Assembly (NCBI GenBank): GCA_023374025.1
Contig: SIJG01000013.1
Span: 2,165,198-2,229,197 of the forward strand
Length of the DNA: 64,000 nucleotides
Direction: 5' to 3'
Origin: Heterodera schachtii
Taxonomy: Eukaryota; Nematoda; Chromadorea; Rhabditida; Heteroderidae
The position numbers and the translations under genes were made by a program. Positions 27,299 to 39,155 of this stretch are shown in pieces. The notes under the pieces are model-generated. The model made no database searches. It had not been told where the DNA came from and saw nothing but the letters and a program-made list of their open reading frames with translations. Within the stretch, counting starts at the first letter, position 1, and the number at the start of each line of letters is the position of its first letter.

Positions 27299-29107
27299 CA
27301 ATTTGCAAATGGCCCTTGGCACATGCAATGAGAAGAGGCGTGAGCTGACAATCCGTCGCCAGTTGGTTGACGTTGGCCCCATTTTCGACCAAAAATTTGC
27401 ACAATGCAAAATCGCCTTTTTGGCAAAGAAATGCAGCGGCGAAATGCCTGAAAGCACCGGCAAATTTTAAAATTTTGGATTCTCGCATGTCAATTGTATT
27501 TATTTATTTGCTTTTTTTCTTACCATTTTTGTCCGTCCGATCGGTGCGCGCTCCCTTCGAAATCAAATATTGGCCAACGTACAATTTGTCTTCCAGCAAA
27601 GCATAGAACAACGCCGTGTCCCCATCGGAATCAGTGCTTTCAATGTCCGCCCCGGCGCTCTCCAAGAAGAATTTGACTAAATACAAAACTAATATTGGTA
27701 TTAATTAAAAGCTGTTCGTCCCGTTTCGCATAATTTTCAATGAAATGTTTTAATAAACCGAATTTTTTTTATTAAAACCCCCGAATTTTTCAAAAACTGA
27801 CCAATTGACAAATGGCCATTGCCACACGCAATGTGTAAAGGCACAATGCCACGTTTGTCCTTACTCCTCTGATTCACTTTGGCACCCTTTGCGACCAACA
27901 ATTTGCACAGCGCCAAATTGCCTTTTTGGGCAGCGAAATGAAGTGGTGAAATGATGTCTTAAGGAAGTTCAAATCATAATGAAAAGGGGGGGGGGGGCAG
28001 ATAGAAATTTTTGGCGAAGGGATTCAGCCATGTAAATGGACGACCTTTTTGATTTTAAAAACGCTTTTTTTTTTGCGGCGCGCTTTTCAAAAAACACCCG
28101 GTAAACACATCACCCCAACCATGAAAAAGGGGACGCACTTTTGAAGACAATGACTCACTTTGCTTCTTTTCGTCGCGAACAAAAGTGCCAAATTCATTGG
28201 GATTCTGTCCATTTTCCAACTGAAAAGCAGGAATTACAGCGATTTAACAACTAATTGTTGTGCCTATTACCATAATTTCCACCAGTTTTGTCTGTTCCTT
28301 GAGAAGCGAAGCCCAAAATGGCGAAGGTTTGTCTGAATTTGAAATGGAAAAATAAAAAATGAATCAATGAGAGACGGCATCTGCCACACTGACTCATCGT
28401 GACGAGTCGAATTGTAACGGAATCGGTGCCATCGGTTGGACGAATTGCGCTCTTTTCCAACTAAAAAGTGCAAAAAATAAAGCAAATAAAACCCATGAGA
28501 AAGACAAAACAAAAAATGATCAGTTCGCGTCAATGGTTTCGAGAAACAACAAAACGAAAAACTGAATTACTGTTTGCCCTACCAAAAGTTTGGCCACCTC
28601 CGTTTGGTCATTTTGTGCCGCTACGTCCAGCAAAGTCGCCCCATTCTCTGTGGCCGCCAGCAAACGCTTCAATTCGACGGCATCGCATCCGCTGAGAATG
28701 GCACGCATCCGCGCGACGCCGCCACTTTTGGCCAAAGTGAACAGCAATTTGAGCTGGAAAACGAAAATTTATTCAATCCCGCGGCCATTCACCCACAAAA
28801 AAAAAACGTAAAAGTGGAGAGATGGGAAGGAATTTCTTGAAAAATCCGAAATTTGTCATGGAAAGCAGATTTTATTTTGCCATACCTTTTCGCTTTCATC
28901 AGTGCACATCTCCCCGTTCTGAGTGCCGGTCGGAAATGCCGACAATGGCGAACGATTGATGATGGGGGCCGCAGCGGACGAAGAAGGCACAGTGCCAACA
29001 TTGGGCTGACCAGCAGAAGCTGAAGTTGTAAACATGGAGAAAAGGACAAAGGACGGACAGAGGACGAAGAGAGAGTTGACGAATAAATCAAGCACAATAA
29101 GAAACAT
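27299..29107 (-). pseudogene. secreted ankyrin-repeat gene (copy B), frameshifted and 3'-truncated
   Basis: Exons on the minus strand: 28886-29107, 28583-28753, 28394-28460, 28271-28332, 28159-28219, 27802-27957, 27524-27676, 27299-27447. All phases fit except the last, which is one base short within a run of A near 27415-27420. Exon 1 begins with a strongly hydrophobic stretch (MFLIVLDLFVNSLFVLC...SMFTTSASAG) typical of a signal peptide or anchor, then a Ser/Ala/Pro linker. The following exons give ankyrin-type repeats: NGATLLDVAAQNDQTEVAKLL, SPLHFAAQKGNLALCKLLVAKG, VPLHIACGNGHLSIGQ, DSDGDTALFYALLEDKL, and the frameshifted repeat. The 3' exon kept by copy A (upper boundary 16450) is not found here. 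It may still give a shortened protein. Confidence 0.7.
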
Positions 29108-29159
29108 TTTAAGCTAAACGATTTTATGAAATTAATAATAACCAAAATGATAAAAAAGA

Positions 29160-30035
29160 GATGTCATATTCGGTAAAAGTCGGGATCATTGGTCCCATAA
29201 AAAAGAGACAAAAATGCTCTTTTGAGCGAATGTGACATGTACTCACGGGTTTCGGGGTAGCTGGTCACGAATCTGACATTCATTTGCACCAAACCCAAAT
29301 TCGAACAAAAAGTCAAAAAATTAAATGTTCGAGTTTTCATATTTTGGTTCAAATTTTGTTTAAATGCACGGAAATGGGTAATAGTTAAGATGGTAGCCCC
29401 TATTTTTTGGCGGAAATTTTAAAAACTTAGAAAGTCGTTCAAAACAAGTTTCTAGGGGGTTTCGAAGTCGCTGATCACGATTCAGGCATCCATTTCGCTC
29501 AATTTCGAACCCCCAATCCGAATTCGAACAAAAAGTCGAAACTTCAAATTTCCAAAGTTCGCTTTTTTCGTCTGAAAAGGGTTTAATTATCTTTTATTGC
29601 AATATTCGTGGTTTTCAGAATGTTTCCGTGTATTTAAATCATTTTTAGGCGAAAAAAGTGAAATTTGAAAATTTGACTTTTTGTTCAAATTCGGGTTCGG
29701 GGTTCGAAATTGGGCGAATTGGATGCCTGAATCGTGGTCAGCGACCCCGAAAACCCCTAAAAACTTGTTTTGAACGACTTTCTAAGTTTTTAAAATTTCC
29801 GCCAAAAATAGGGGCTACCATCTTAACTATTACCCGGAAATGAATTAAAAGTCATCATTGGTTCATTAAATGATCATTTAAAGTATTTTTAGACCAAAAA
29901 TTCGAAATTCGAAAAATTTGAATTTTAGACTTTTTGTTCGAATTCGGGTCCAGGATTCAGAATTGGTCGAAATTGATGCCGGATTCGTGACCAGCGACCC
30001 TGAAAACCCTTAGAAACATGTTTTCATGATTTTTG
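29160..30035. repeat. nested foldback element
   Basis: The inner arms 29373-29567 and 29645-29834 are inverted copies (GGGTAATAGTTAAGATGG with CCATCTTAACTATTACCC at the tips). Outside them a second, more diverged pair (29160-29345 and 29888-30030) repeats the same sequence block, with AAAAGTC, GAATTCG and TGGTCACGAATC segments. So the same unit occurs four times, two in each orientation. No coding frame. Confidence 0.8.
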
Positions 30036-30232
30036 AAAGCAAAAAATTTTTGGTACGAAAATGGCCTATGGCATGGATGCGGCCGCATGGAAACGGCGCA
30101 TGGAGCTGACCCCAACCCGGGAAACTGCACTATTATCAGATTTTTTTGATTTTTATAATAAAACGAATTGGGTCAAAAAATAAGTAAAAGCCACAAAATC
30201 CACCCCTTAGTCTTCCATTTCCAAAAATGTTT

Positions 30233-30302
30233 GCATGTGTGGCGAAGTGGTTTTTGTAAGATGGTAAAGAGACAAAGGGTGGAGGTTCGAGTCCGTGTGC
30301 AA
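30233..30302 (+). repeat. tRNA-like sequence (possible SINE head)
   Basis: The start GCATGTGTGGCGAAGTGG resembles a tRNA 5' end with A box. GGTTCGAGTCC 45 bp later is a perfect B box, and CGTGTGC can pair with the start through several G-U pairs. The T and anticodon stems are poor, so a tRNA pseudogene or tRNA-derived SINE is more likely than a working tRNA. Confidence 0.4.
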
Positions 30303-30866
30303 CATGAATTTAAAAAATTAAAAAAAGACAATTTGTGAAACTCATTTTTGAAGGTTTTTTCCAACCAAATTGGATAATTTTGGATCATTCGAAAGTTCAT
30401 GGAAAGTTTTGAATAACTTTTGAATTTGAGCACGATAATAACTAGAGCGGTCAGGGTCGTTTTCGCGTGGTTGCATATAAGAGAATTTTTTACTTTTTTA
30501 TATTTTGAAAATTTTTTTCACTCCTGTTTTACTTCGGGTGCTTAATTCAATCTATATTTAAGTGAATTTTATAAACTAAATTAAGACTGACAAATTATTA
30601 TACAATCTAATAATTTTTTTCACGGTCTAATGCTCTGCTGGTATTAGTGTATACTCACCATCCCAAATGCAATTTGGTATAAAATTTTTTTCTCTCTGTC
30701 AGGCTTATTTATTCATAATTAAAAAAATTTTCCAACCCCTATTACAGAATTTTTTCTATATAAAATTGAGTTATTTCTGCGTAAAATGTTTGGGGCAATA
30801 CTTTTGTACAGCAAAAAATTGAACAAAACAGTTATATTTAATTTTTCAGTTATCATAATTTTCCAA

Positions 30867-33800
30867 ATGCATTCCGCAAGGGTTAATCAACGCCAGCAAA
30901 TTGAGGAATTGGCCCAAAATTCGACACTTCTGCAGGACATGGAAATTGTAAGGACACCATAAACTCAACCAGTACAAAAAGCCATTGATCAACTAAATTT
31001 AGCTGCCACACAACTACAACTTTGAGATACCGAAGACGATTTGGAAAATCCGGACAATTGATGCCAAAATTGGTGGGTTTCTTTATCAATTTAAAAAATA
31101 AAAATGTCGAAAATCGTTCATCATTTGGATCATACACTTATTCTAAATTTGGGCACATATTCTTTTTTTTCTGGAACCTGGGCATTTTTCATTAAGTCTC
31201 AAGTGGGTCAAAATACAGGCTAAAGTGAGCCCCGAAATTTGCGCATATTTCAAAAATCGAGTTCAAAATTGCATTTTAAAGTTACTGACTCAAAAACCAT
31301 TAAATGGAAAATTTTTTGATAAATAATTATTAATTATTTCGCCCAAAATCAACCACCTTTAAAATTTTGATATTGTTTTACAACCTTTTTTTTCTCTATT
31401 AGCCTGCAAAGGCCTCGGTTCAATGAATTTTTATTCATTTTTTTGCAACGGTAAGATTTTAAGGATTTTTTCTTTTTCAGTCGCTTTGCAATTTCCCGAG
31501 GGCCTCACAATGTTCGCATGCGTAATCGTCGACATTCTCGAGAAGCACACCGGCGCCGAGTTCATCATTCTCGGCGACGTCACTTATGGAGGTTTCTACA
31601 AATATTTTGGAGGAGAAAATGGGGGGGGGGCGAGGGGGTCTAAAAATTTCAAAAAAAAATTTTTTCGGAGTTTGTTTTAAAAGTTTTCGCATACCCCAAA
31701 AGTTGATTTCCATTTTTGAAGATGGCACACCATTTTTCAAATAGGCCTTTTCGATGGGCGCCGCCCGAGAAAATTTTGGAATTTTAATCGAATCGCTTGA
31801 AATTTAAAAAATTTGTTTTCCCCTCTAATTGAAACTCATTGTCAGACAAATCTGAAAATTCAAATAATGTTTTTTGTGTTTATATTATTTGTCTCCCCAT
31901 TTTCGCCTGTTGTGTCGACGATTTCACTGCGCGTTCGCTCGGCTGTCAGCTGTTGGTTCACTACGGGCACAGCTGTTTGGTGCCAATTCAGGTGAACAAA
32001 AAGGCAAAAATCTGAGTGTGTATTTTGTTTCCCTCAAAAAAGTACCAAATTTTCAAATTTGCTTTTCTTTAGTTTGCCTTTTTGAGCTGAAAATTTGATG
32101 CCTTGGCATTTCTCCGCATTATTTTGGGTCACTGGACCCAAATTTGATCCGGAATTGTTATAAATTTAAAAAAAAATCATTTGGGGAAAAAATTTACTAA
32201 GCCGAAGAAAGAAATCCATTTTAAATTTGTAATAATTAATGGAAAAAAATTCTAAAATTGAATAAGTTCTGATTGGAAACACCATCTTTTCACAAATAAA
32301 ACACTTTCATTTTCCATAAAAAAATCGTTTTTTCGTTGAAAAATTTTAATTTTTTTTCACTTTTTGCACCATTTTCAGGACACCGTTGGCATCCATCTGC
32401 TGTACGTGTTCGTCAACATTGACATGGGCACGGCCCATTTGCTGGACACACTGCGGCACAACTTTTTGCCCACCGCCGGCGATGGCACGGAAAAAGCGCC
32501 GAAATTGGCATTGGTCAGCACCGTCCAATTTGTGGCCACACTTCAGGTGGTTGCGGGGAAAAGAATTGCTTTGCATAAATTAATCGGTTGTTTTTGTTTT
32601 ATTTTTTGAAATTTTTTCTTTGGGTTTGTCTTTGATTGTTTGCATAATTTTGTATTTGCCCATGTCATTTCCTTTGTTTTTACAGAATTATGAAAAGTTT
32701 CAAAATTTACTTAATTCCAAATTTTTTGTGCCTGGTAAAAAACCTTCTACTTTTTGAGGTTTCATTTTTTAACTATTCCCATTTTCTGCATAAAACATTC
32801 ATTCTTTATTGGTGGGCGTTTCAACTGCGTCTAATAAAATAATTTTACTTTTTTATTTTTCCCTTTTTTAATCCCATTTTTGGGGTTTAGATTGTCAAGC
32901 GCGAGTTGGCCAAGGACGGTTTCGACATTGTCATCCCGCAGTGCAATCCGTTGAGTCCGGGCGAACTGCTCGGCTGTACTGCGCCCGTTCTGCCCAAAGA
33001 TGTGACGACACTTGTGTAAATTTAATTGAAACGAATATTGAATTTTACATAAATCACAAAAAAAAAAAAGAAGAAAAATTTTCAGCTATTTGGGCGACGG
33101 TCGCTTTCATCTCGAGTCGGCGATGATCCAAAATCCGTCCGTGCCCGCCTACCAGTACAACCCGTACTCGCGCGAGTTCACCCGCGAGCGGTACGGCACT
33201 GAACTGATGTTAGCCAACCGGCGCGCGGCGGTCGCAGTGGCACGCGACGCGCAATGCTTTGGACTGATCCTTGGCACACTCGGACGGCAAGGCAATGCCA
33301 AAATATTCAATGTGAGTGAGCAGCAGAGGGGAGAGAAAGAGAGATGGGAATGGACGAGAGGAAACCGAATGATGGAGAGAGAAAGAGAGAGAGAGAGGGA
33401 AATAAAGAGGGGGGGGGCATACATCAGGGCAAAAAAAATCGAAAAACTAGGGTTTTAGTTCCTTATAAAATATCGATTTTTTTTTCACGCGGCGCCGAGC
33501 CTCTGTAATTTAGGCCGGCGGGCGGTCAAAGTGAAAATACGAATCGGCTTGAAACATCTCGATTTTTAAAAACAAAAATTCTTTTAAATTCTCAAAAAAA
33601 AGTTTCCCCAGCGGCGCTTTTCGCCACCGTCGGACCCTAAAAATCCGAAATATTCTTAAGAGCGAAAGCATAAAAAAGAAAAAAAGGTGTAAGAAGCAGA
33701 GCAAAAGAGAGGTTGAGAGAATGCTGTTGCAATTCCAGTACTGAATTTGTATATTTTCTTTTTCAGTACCTCGAGCAGAAATTGAAGGAGGCGGGCAAAA

Positions 33801-34465
33801 GAGTGATCGGAGTTCTGTTGTCCGAAATCTTTTCCGACAAATTGGCACTTTTCGCTTCGGTGCAATGGTTGGTAAAATGATGGATCTGAAAATGGCTGGT
33901 CAATTATAAGGAGCAGCTCAAATTCTTTAAACATTTTAAATTTTTCAGTGATTTTGAAAAAAAAAAATTTTCAAACACTATTCCTTCATAGTTTTGAAAA
34001 AATAGCTAAAAATTAATCCTCCCCCCGAAAATAGAAAATTTTTAGTAATTTAAAAATGTCATTGCTTTATTCTAAGCGCTAGATTTTAATTTTCCTTATA
34101 AATTATAAAAATCTTGGTTTCTTAATTTTGATTTTTCCACTGATTTTTCCCCCGTTTATGGCCAATTCCCCCCCCCCCCCCCGTCGTTCAGTTGGGTCCA
34201 AGTGGCGTGCCCTCGGCTGTCCATCGACTGGGGCCACACATTCACCGCGGCACCGCTGCTCACGCCCTTTGAACTGTCCGTGGCGCTGGACCGTGCCAAA
34301 ACAGAGGCCGCCGACTCGGCACCGCCACCACTGCTCACCGAATATCCGATGGACTTTTACGCCTATGACAGCGCCGGTCCGTGGACAAATAATCACTCGA
34401 CACATCGGAGCAGCCAACCGCGACGGACGCAGCAGAGACGGGAGCACATTTCATTGCGAAACTGA
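30867..34465 (+). CDS. DPH1: diphthamide biosynthesis protein 1
   Basis: With DPH2 it forms the radical-SAM-like iron-sulphur enzyme that starts diphthamide synthesis on elongation factor 2. Exons: 30867-30947, 31003-31072, 31481-31591, 31906-31991, 32379-32546, 32891-33015, 33086-33311, 33767-33867, 34192-34465; about 413 residues, with all phases consistent. Diagnostic segments are [87 protein letters not shown] and YPMDFYA. The three cluster cysteine motifs (YGAC, LGC, ACPR) are present. Intron 3 (31592-31905) ends in TTTTCG and not AG, which is odd (see findings). The last intron ends in a run of 15 C just before TCGTTCAG. The start ATG follows a TTTTTCAG acceptor by about 20 bp. Confidence 0.95.
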
Positions 34466-35141
34466 TCAATTCATTAATTAATTGATGTGTCATTTGTTCC
34501 TAATTAGGTGCTGCTAATCCCAATGCCAATAACAATTTTTATTTTTGCTGTTGTTTTTTAGTTTTATCAAAATTCATTTTCATATTTGCTTTTTTTTTTA
34601 TCATCGGAACGGATTTTTTGGTGTGAGGAATCTCCAAAAATATGTAAATGCTTAAATTAGTGACAAAAACGGATTGACCCGTTAGAAACAATATATAAAT
34701 TTTCCTTTTTAAATAATTCAAATGGAGCATTTTTCAAAAATTTGCGGAAATTGGTTAAAATAGGTGCTAACAACCGTGAGATTTCGTTTTTCTATGAAAA
34801 CCCGCGAAATTTGTATTTTTAGCTGTTTATAACCGGCTTTAGTTGTAAGAAATCTGCTGGGCTCCTATTTATCACTTGTTAAATGCAATGCCGACAAAAG
34901 TTAAATAAATCAAATTATTATCATTCTCTTACATATAACGAACGAATGAAGGCATTTTTGGCTCACCATTTTTGTATTTACTTTCTTTTTGTTGTCTGTT
35001 TTTCCTTGTTGTGTAAAATATAAACTTTATATATTTGAAATTTTCCACAACCTTAGTTAATTGGTTGGCTTTTGTTAGTTTTATAGAAAATTAAAAACTG
35101 AATTTGTTTTTAATTCTCTTTGTTGGATTGTTTGGAAATAA

Positions 35142-35393
35142 ATGCTTTCCCGCCGTTTCTTCGCCTCATTTGGCGCTGATCGCTTTGTTCCGACGACTAA
35201 TTGCATTGATGAGAAAGCGTTTGACAAATTCCAGGAACACTTTTCGCGCATTGACAAGCTTGTGATGATGACAGGCGCCGGCATTTCCACTGAATCGGGT
35301 GGGAATGGCACAACAATTAACACAATCAAGCGATTTGCACTCTGATTCTCTTGTGCTTGCTCTCTTTTCCACATTCTCTCTCTCTCTCTTCCT

Positions 35394-35424
<31 letters not shown>

Positions 35425-38018
35425 TCACTCTTCCTCTCTCTCTCTCTCTCTCTCTCTTCCCCTCTCACTCTTCCTCTCTCACTCTCTCTCTCTCGTTCTC
35501 ACTCTCTGTCCCCTTCTTTCTGTCTCTCTCCACGCACTAATTTATTCCCTAATTGATGGGCAATGGCATTTCGCCGTTTTCCTCTCTTTCGTTCTGATAC
35601 AGTATTTTTGTATTTCCCATTTAGGCATTCCGGACTACAGGTAAGTCGGTGCTACAGAAGTTTTTTTGTTTCAAAAATTGTGAACACCTATTCGGGTGGT
35701 ATCTAATAAAAGTTCAAAATTTGAAAATCGACGGGTGGGGAGTTAAACTACCAATTAGTTAATTACCGATTTACAGGTCCAAACTGTCGGGTCGCTATCG
35801 CGAGCATCGGCCGATCACTTACCAGGGTCGGTCATTTCTTACCGTAGACCAAATTTCACTCTTTTTTGGCACTGTCATACTGTATGTTAGGCGCTTAGAC
35901 ACTCTTGAGATTGGAATACTGGAATTTTGTCATCTTTCAAGAGTTCATGGGCTCCGAGTGGTGGCGCCGCCGTTACTGGGCACGCAATTTTTTGGCATGG
36001 CCACGCTTCAGTGCCGCACAATGCAATGTGACGCATCGGACAATGGCACGGTGGGAGCACAGCGACCCGGACAGGTCCAAAAAGATGAAAGATCGCATAT
36101 AACAGTGATTGAATTTTGTGATTGATGAATGGAGTTGTTTGCGCAGATTTCTATGGCTGATCACCCAAAATGTGGACGGCCTTCACGCGAAGGCGGGCTC
36201 ACAACGGCTCACCGAACTGCACGGCTGTGGTCATGCCGTGCGATGCATGAAATGCGGGGACAAATACGCCCGGTCGGAGGGCGGGGGCATGGCATTTTGA
36301 ACTAATTTAAGGTCTAACAATTTCTCGTAAATTGTTAGCCAGCTTTTAAAACCAGTTTTGACCCACTGCCCAAATTTGAGGGTTTTTGAGCAACTTTCAA
36401 AAGATCAGGGAAAAGATGCCGCAGAGGGCAATCGCGAAATTTATGAGTCCTTTCTTCTCTCACACAGGGAGCAAATGCAGTGTTGGCTGAACGAGCTGAA
36501 TGCGTCATGGGATGGCAATGCGTTGGCCGAACAGCTCGAACTCCGTCCGGACGGTGACGTCGACGTGCCGGAACAGTACCTGCATTCCTTCGCTGTGCCG
36601 CACTGTCCTCGCTGTGGCCCCGGCTCCGTGCTGAAGACGGACGTCGTGTTCTTCGGCGACACTGTGCCGGCCGAGTCGGTTAAGCACTGCACTGCTAAGG
36701 TGGGTTTGGCGATGGGACAGAAACAACTTTTTAGTGGTTTTTGTAGAAATAAGTTTTTTTTGATGCATTACATTCCCTCCCAAAAAAGAACTGAATTTGT
36801 TTTCTAACTTTTTTGGGGGTCTTTTTTTCTTGTATATTTTTTGATTATATTTTTTGAAAATATCATTTTTTCATTAATTTTTGAAGCTTCTAAAATGAGA
36901 ATTTTTTTTATGCTTTTTTCTGACTATTTTTATTAGAAAAAACCTCTAATTAGATTGAAAATTTCAATTTTTCAAAAAAATTTTCTGGAGTGAAACCAAT
37001 GGGCACCAAAATTTATATTTTTAATAAATTCTGGATTACGGCTCCGGACAAAAATTATATAACTTTGTGGATTTTGTTTAGTAAAATTCCGTATTTTTTG
37101 ATTAAATTTCATCAAGTTTTATCGTAAAATTTTGTTTCCTTAATGAGTGGCATTTTTTTTTTGTTTCATCGCTTCTTGCGCCAATAATTAATTTTTTCGT
37201 ATATATTCAGATCAACGAGTGTTCTGGTCTGCTTGTGCTCGGCTCCTCACTCACTGTGATGTCCGGCTTTCGTTTCGCAGTCCAAGCACAAATGCTCGAC
37301 CTTCCCATACTCATTGGTGCAAATTGCCAATTTATAATGCGTTACTAGCTTCAAACTCATTAACACATAATTAGGATGTTTAATTGGCTCTGTCTGTTGC
37401 ACTTTGCATGATCAATAGAAAATTTAATGATCCACGACATAAAGTAACATGACAACTTTAACGCTTCATAACCTTCTCTGGAAGCATCAAAAACATTCTT
37501 CGTATCATCCGATAGTCTCTAAGAGTTCTCTATTAGTCAATAAATTTTCAAAAGTTTCATTTGAATCTTTTTTCAACCTCTTAGATTAAAAGAAAACCCT
37601 TAGAACAATAAGAAATAGGCAAAATGTTAGGCATCGGATGGGAATCGAACCCACTCATGCACCCTTTCCATGGGCAGCTCTACCATTGAGCTACCGAGTC
37701 ACATCCGCCCTTCCTTTTACGGATCTATCAGCCCCCGCTTTCCACGTTTTAACCGCCCAGCCAGCTTCTTCTTTACAGAGCTATCGAATGATACTAACAA
37801 TGTTTAATTTGGATGCTTCAGAAGAAGTTTTGAAGCGTTAAAGTTGTCATTTTATTTTGTGGTCATGTTTATTTTTATGATCGTGTAAACTGCAATAGAG
37901 CCCATTTAATTCAATTAATCAAGTGAATATCGGCGCGACTCGTGCGGATCCCTTCGCGACGGCCAAATTGGACGCACGGTGTTCGGAAGTGGTGGCACGG
38001 CTTGGATGGTCTCATTAG
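35142..38018 (+). CDS. SIRT4: SIRT4-like mitochondrial sirtuin
   Basis: NAD-dependent class II sirtuin (lipoamidase, deacylase or ADP-ribosyl activity in the family). Exons: 35142-35298, 35625-35640 (a 16-bp microexon), 35777-35826, 35942-36074, 36147-36272, 36468-36699, 37211-37316, 37924-38018; 304 residues, phases consistent. Motifs are [17 protein letters not shown] for NAD binding, [21 protein letters not shown], and ELHGC with the catalytic His. Two zinc cysteine pairs (CMKC and CPRC) are present, then [18 protein letters not shown] and a terminal NIGATRADP. The N-terminus ([15 protein letters not shown]) looks like a mitochondrial presequence. Intron 1 holds a (TC)n microsatellite and the last intron a foldback with a tRNA-like core. 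It lies 0.7 kb downstream of DPH1 on the same strand. Confidence 0.93.
35376..35530 (+). repeat. (TC)n microsatellite in sirtuin intron 1
   Basis: About 150 bp of nearly pure TCTC with scattered interruptions. The strand-shadow frames that read SLSLSLS or ERERER are artefacts of this repeat. Confidence 0.95.
37441..37857. repeat. foldback element with tRNA-like core in sirtuin last intron
   Basis: The left arm (about 37441-37527: ATGACAACTTTAACGCTTCA ... GTATCATCCGATAG) and right arm (about 37770-37857, reverse complement CTATCGAATGATAC ... TGAAGCGTTAAAGTTGTCAT) pair with each other. Between them lies the tRNA-like sequence. A related tip (GCTATCGAATGATACTAA) recurs at about 56474. Confidence 0.75.
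37630..37700 (-). tRNA. tRNA-like sequence, anticodon position GGA, possibly a pseudogene
   Basis: On the minus strand a 70-base sequence folds as a tRNA. It has a D arm AGCTCAATGGTAGAGCT, a 7-base anticodon loop ATGGAAA with GGA at positions 34-36 and U33, and a T arm GTGGGTTCGATTCCCAT. The acceptor stem has five of seven pairs. GGA would read serine UCC, but the variable loop is short, unlike a normal tRNA-Ser, and the discriminator is C. It is therefore a tRNA-like gene of doubtful function lying between inverted repeats. Confidence 0.45.
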
Positions 38019-38998
38019 TGTCGAATGAATGCCACAAAACGGGCCAACTCTTTGGCACATCTGTTTACTTATATTATTGTACCTATTTAATTTAAAAAGT
38101 AATAAAATAAAAATAATTCACATAACAATGGCATACTAAAATAAATTTATAAAATCCCAGAAATTCTTTTTTGAAAGCTTTCAGTAATTTTTTAATAGAA
38201 ATTGTTTTTTTTAATATGAATTCGTTGGATGCCTTAAAAAACAAAACACAGACAAAAATCAGTAACATTTTCTTGATAAATTCCAATCTAACTTTGAAAA
38301 AAAATTCATTTCTGAAAAATTTCCTATCTTTTGCTTTTTCAAAACTTTATTTAATTTAATTTTTCGAAATTGCTCTGGTCCCCGCGCAAAATGCGAAATT
38401 ACCCTCTCCCCGTCCCTTGAATCTGTATGATTCTCACTTGCTGGAGAAAAATTAGAATATTTTTCGCGAAATTTTAATAAATGGGCACCAAAAATAATAA
38501 TTTGCACATTGAAAATATTTTTCCATTTTTTTTTATCTCGGCACTCGGACTCATTCCCAAAACACTCCCGAAGGACGGACAACTGGAGACCTTACTTTTA
38601 TAAAACTGGACGGTCAGAAAGAGTTGTTCAATTAATACAGGTCTAATTCACACCAAAATGATAAAATATAGTTCAAAATTATTCTCTTGTTTACGCTTCG
38701 TACAAAATGGGATTTTTTTGAAAAAATGTTTTATAAATTGTTTTTTTGTGCCTATTTTGGTACCTGATTTGCGATTTTTCATAAATTTGCATCGTTATTT
38801 AATAATTTTTTAAAAAAGATTTTTTAATTCGGTAGTCTTTTCGCTAAATTAAAATTTTCCCATTAATTATGTGACTTTTAAAAATTTTCTTAACATTAAT
38901 TAATTGGTTTTTGCCCCGTCGTAAAAGAATCATTTTAAATATCTTCATGATATTTCTTTGCTCATCTTTTCTGTTCTGTTCTTCTCTCCCCACTTTTT
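38019..38998. other. intergenic, no gene seen
   Basis: AT-rich stretch between the sirtuin and the first SPRY gene. Its last part belongs to the upstream region of the SPRY gene. Confidence 0.5.
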
Positions 38999-39017
38999 GG
39001 GTCATCATTTTGCCGTA
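38999..39017 (+). promoter_or_regulatory. conserved upstream block of SPRY genes
   Basis: GGGTCATCATTTTGCCGTA lies about 140 bp before the ATG of the SPRY gene at 39156. The same block, with one change, is at 51694-51712 upstream of the SPRY gene at 52770. Conservation could mean a regulatory role or simply recent duplication. Confidence 0.35.
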
Positions 39018-39155
39018 CATTTTTATTTTATTTGCGTTGACCCAATGAATTCTTTTGCCATTAAATCATCAGCATTAATCAAACATTAATTACTAAATAC
39101 ATTTTCAGAAAATAATTTAATTCATTTCCAGGGATCTTTATATTTGAAAAAACAA

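Noticed and set aside
31423..31680. An 85-residue frame starting [11 protein letters not shown] as the start of DPH1
   Set aside because: The first residues lie in intron sequence before a clear TTTTTCAG acceptor at 31480. Upstream exons at 30867 and 31003 supply the expected N-terminus.
35081..35556. Frames rich in ERERER or SLSLSL
   Set aside because: Produced by the (TC)n microsatellite in sirtuin intron 1.
36358..36807. A 149-residue frame starting in intron sequence before the sirtuin zinc-finger exon
   Set aside because: Only the part 36468-36699 has sirtuin motifs. The rest is flanking intron read through by chance.
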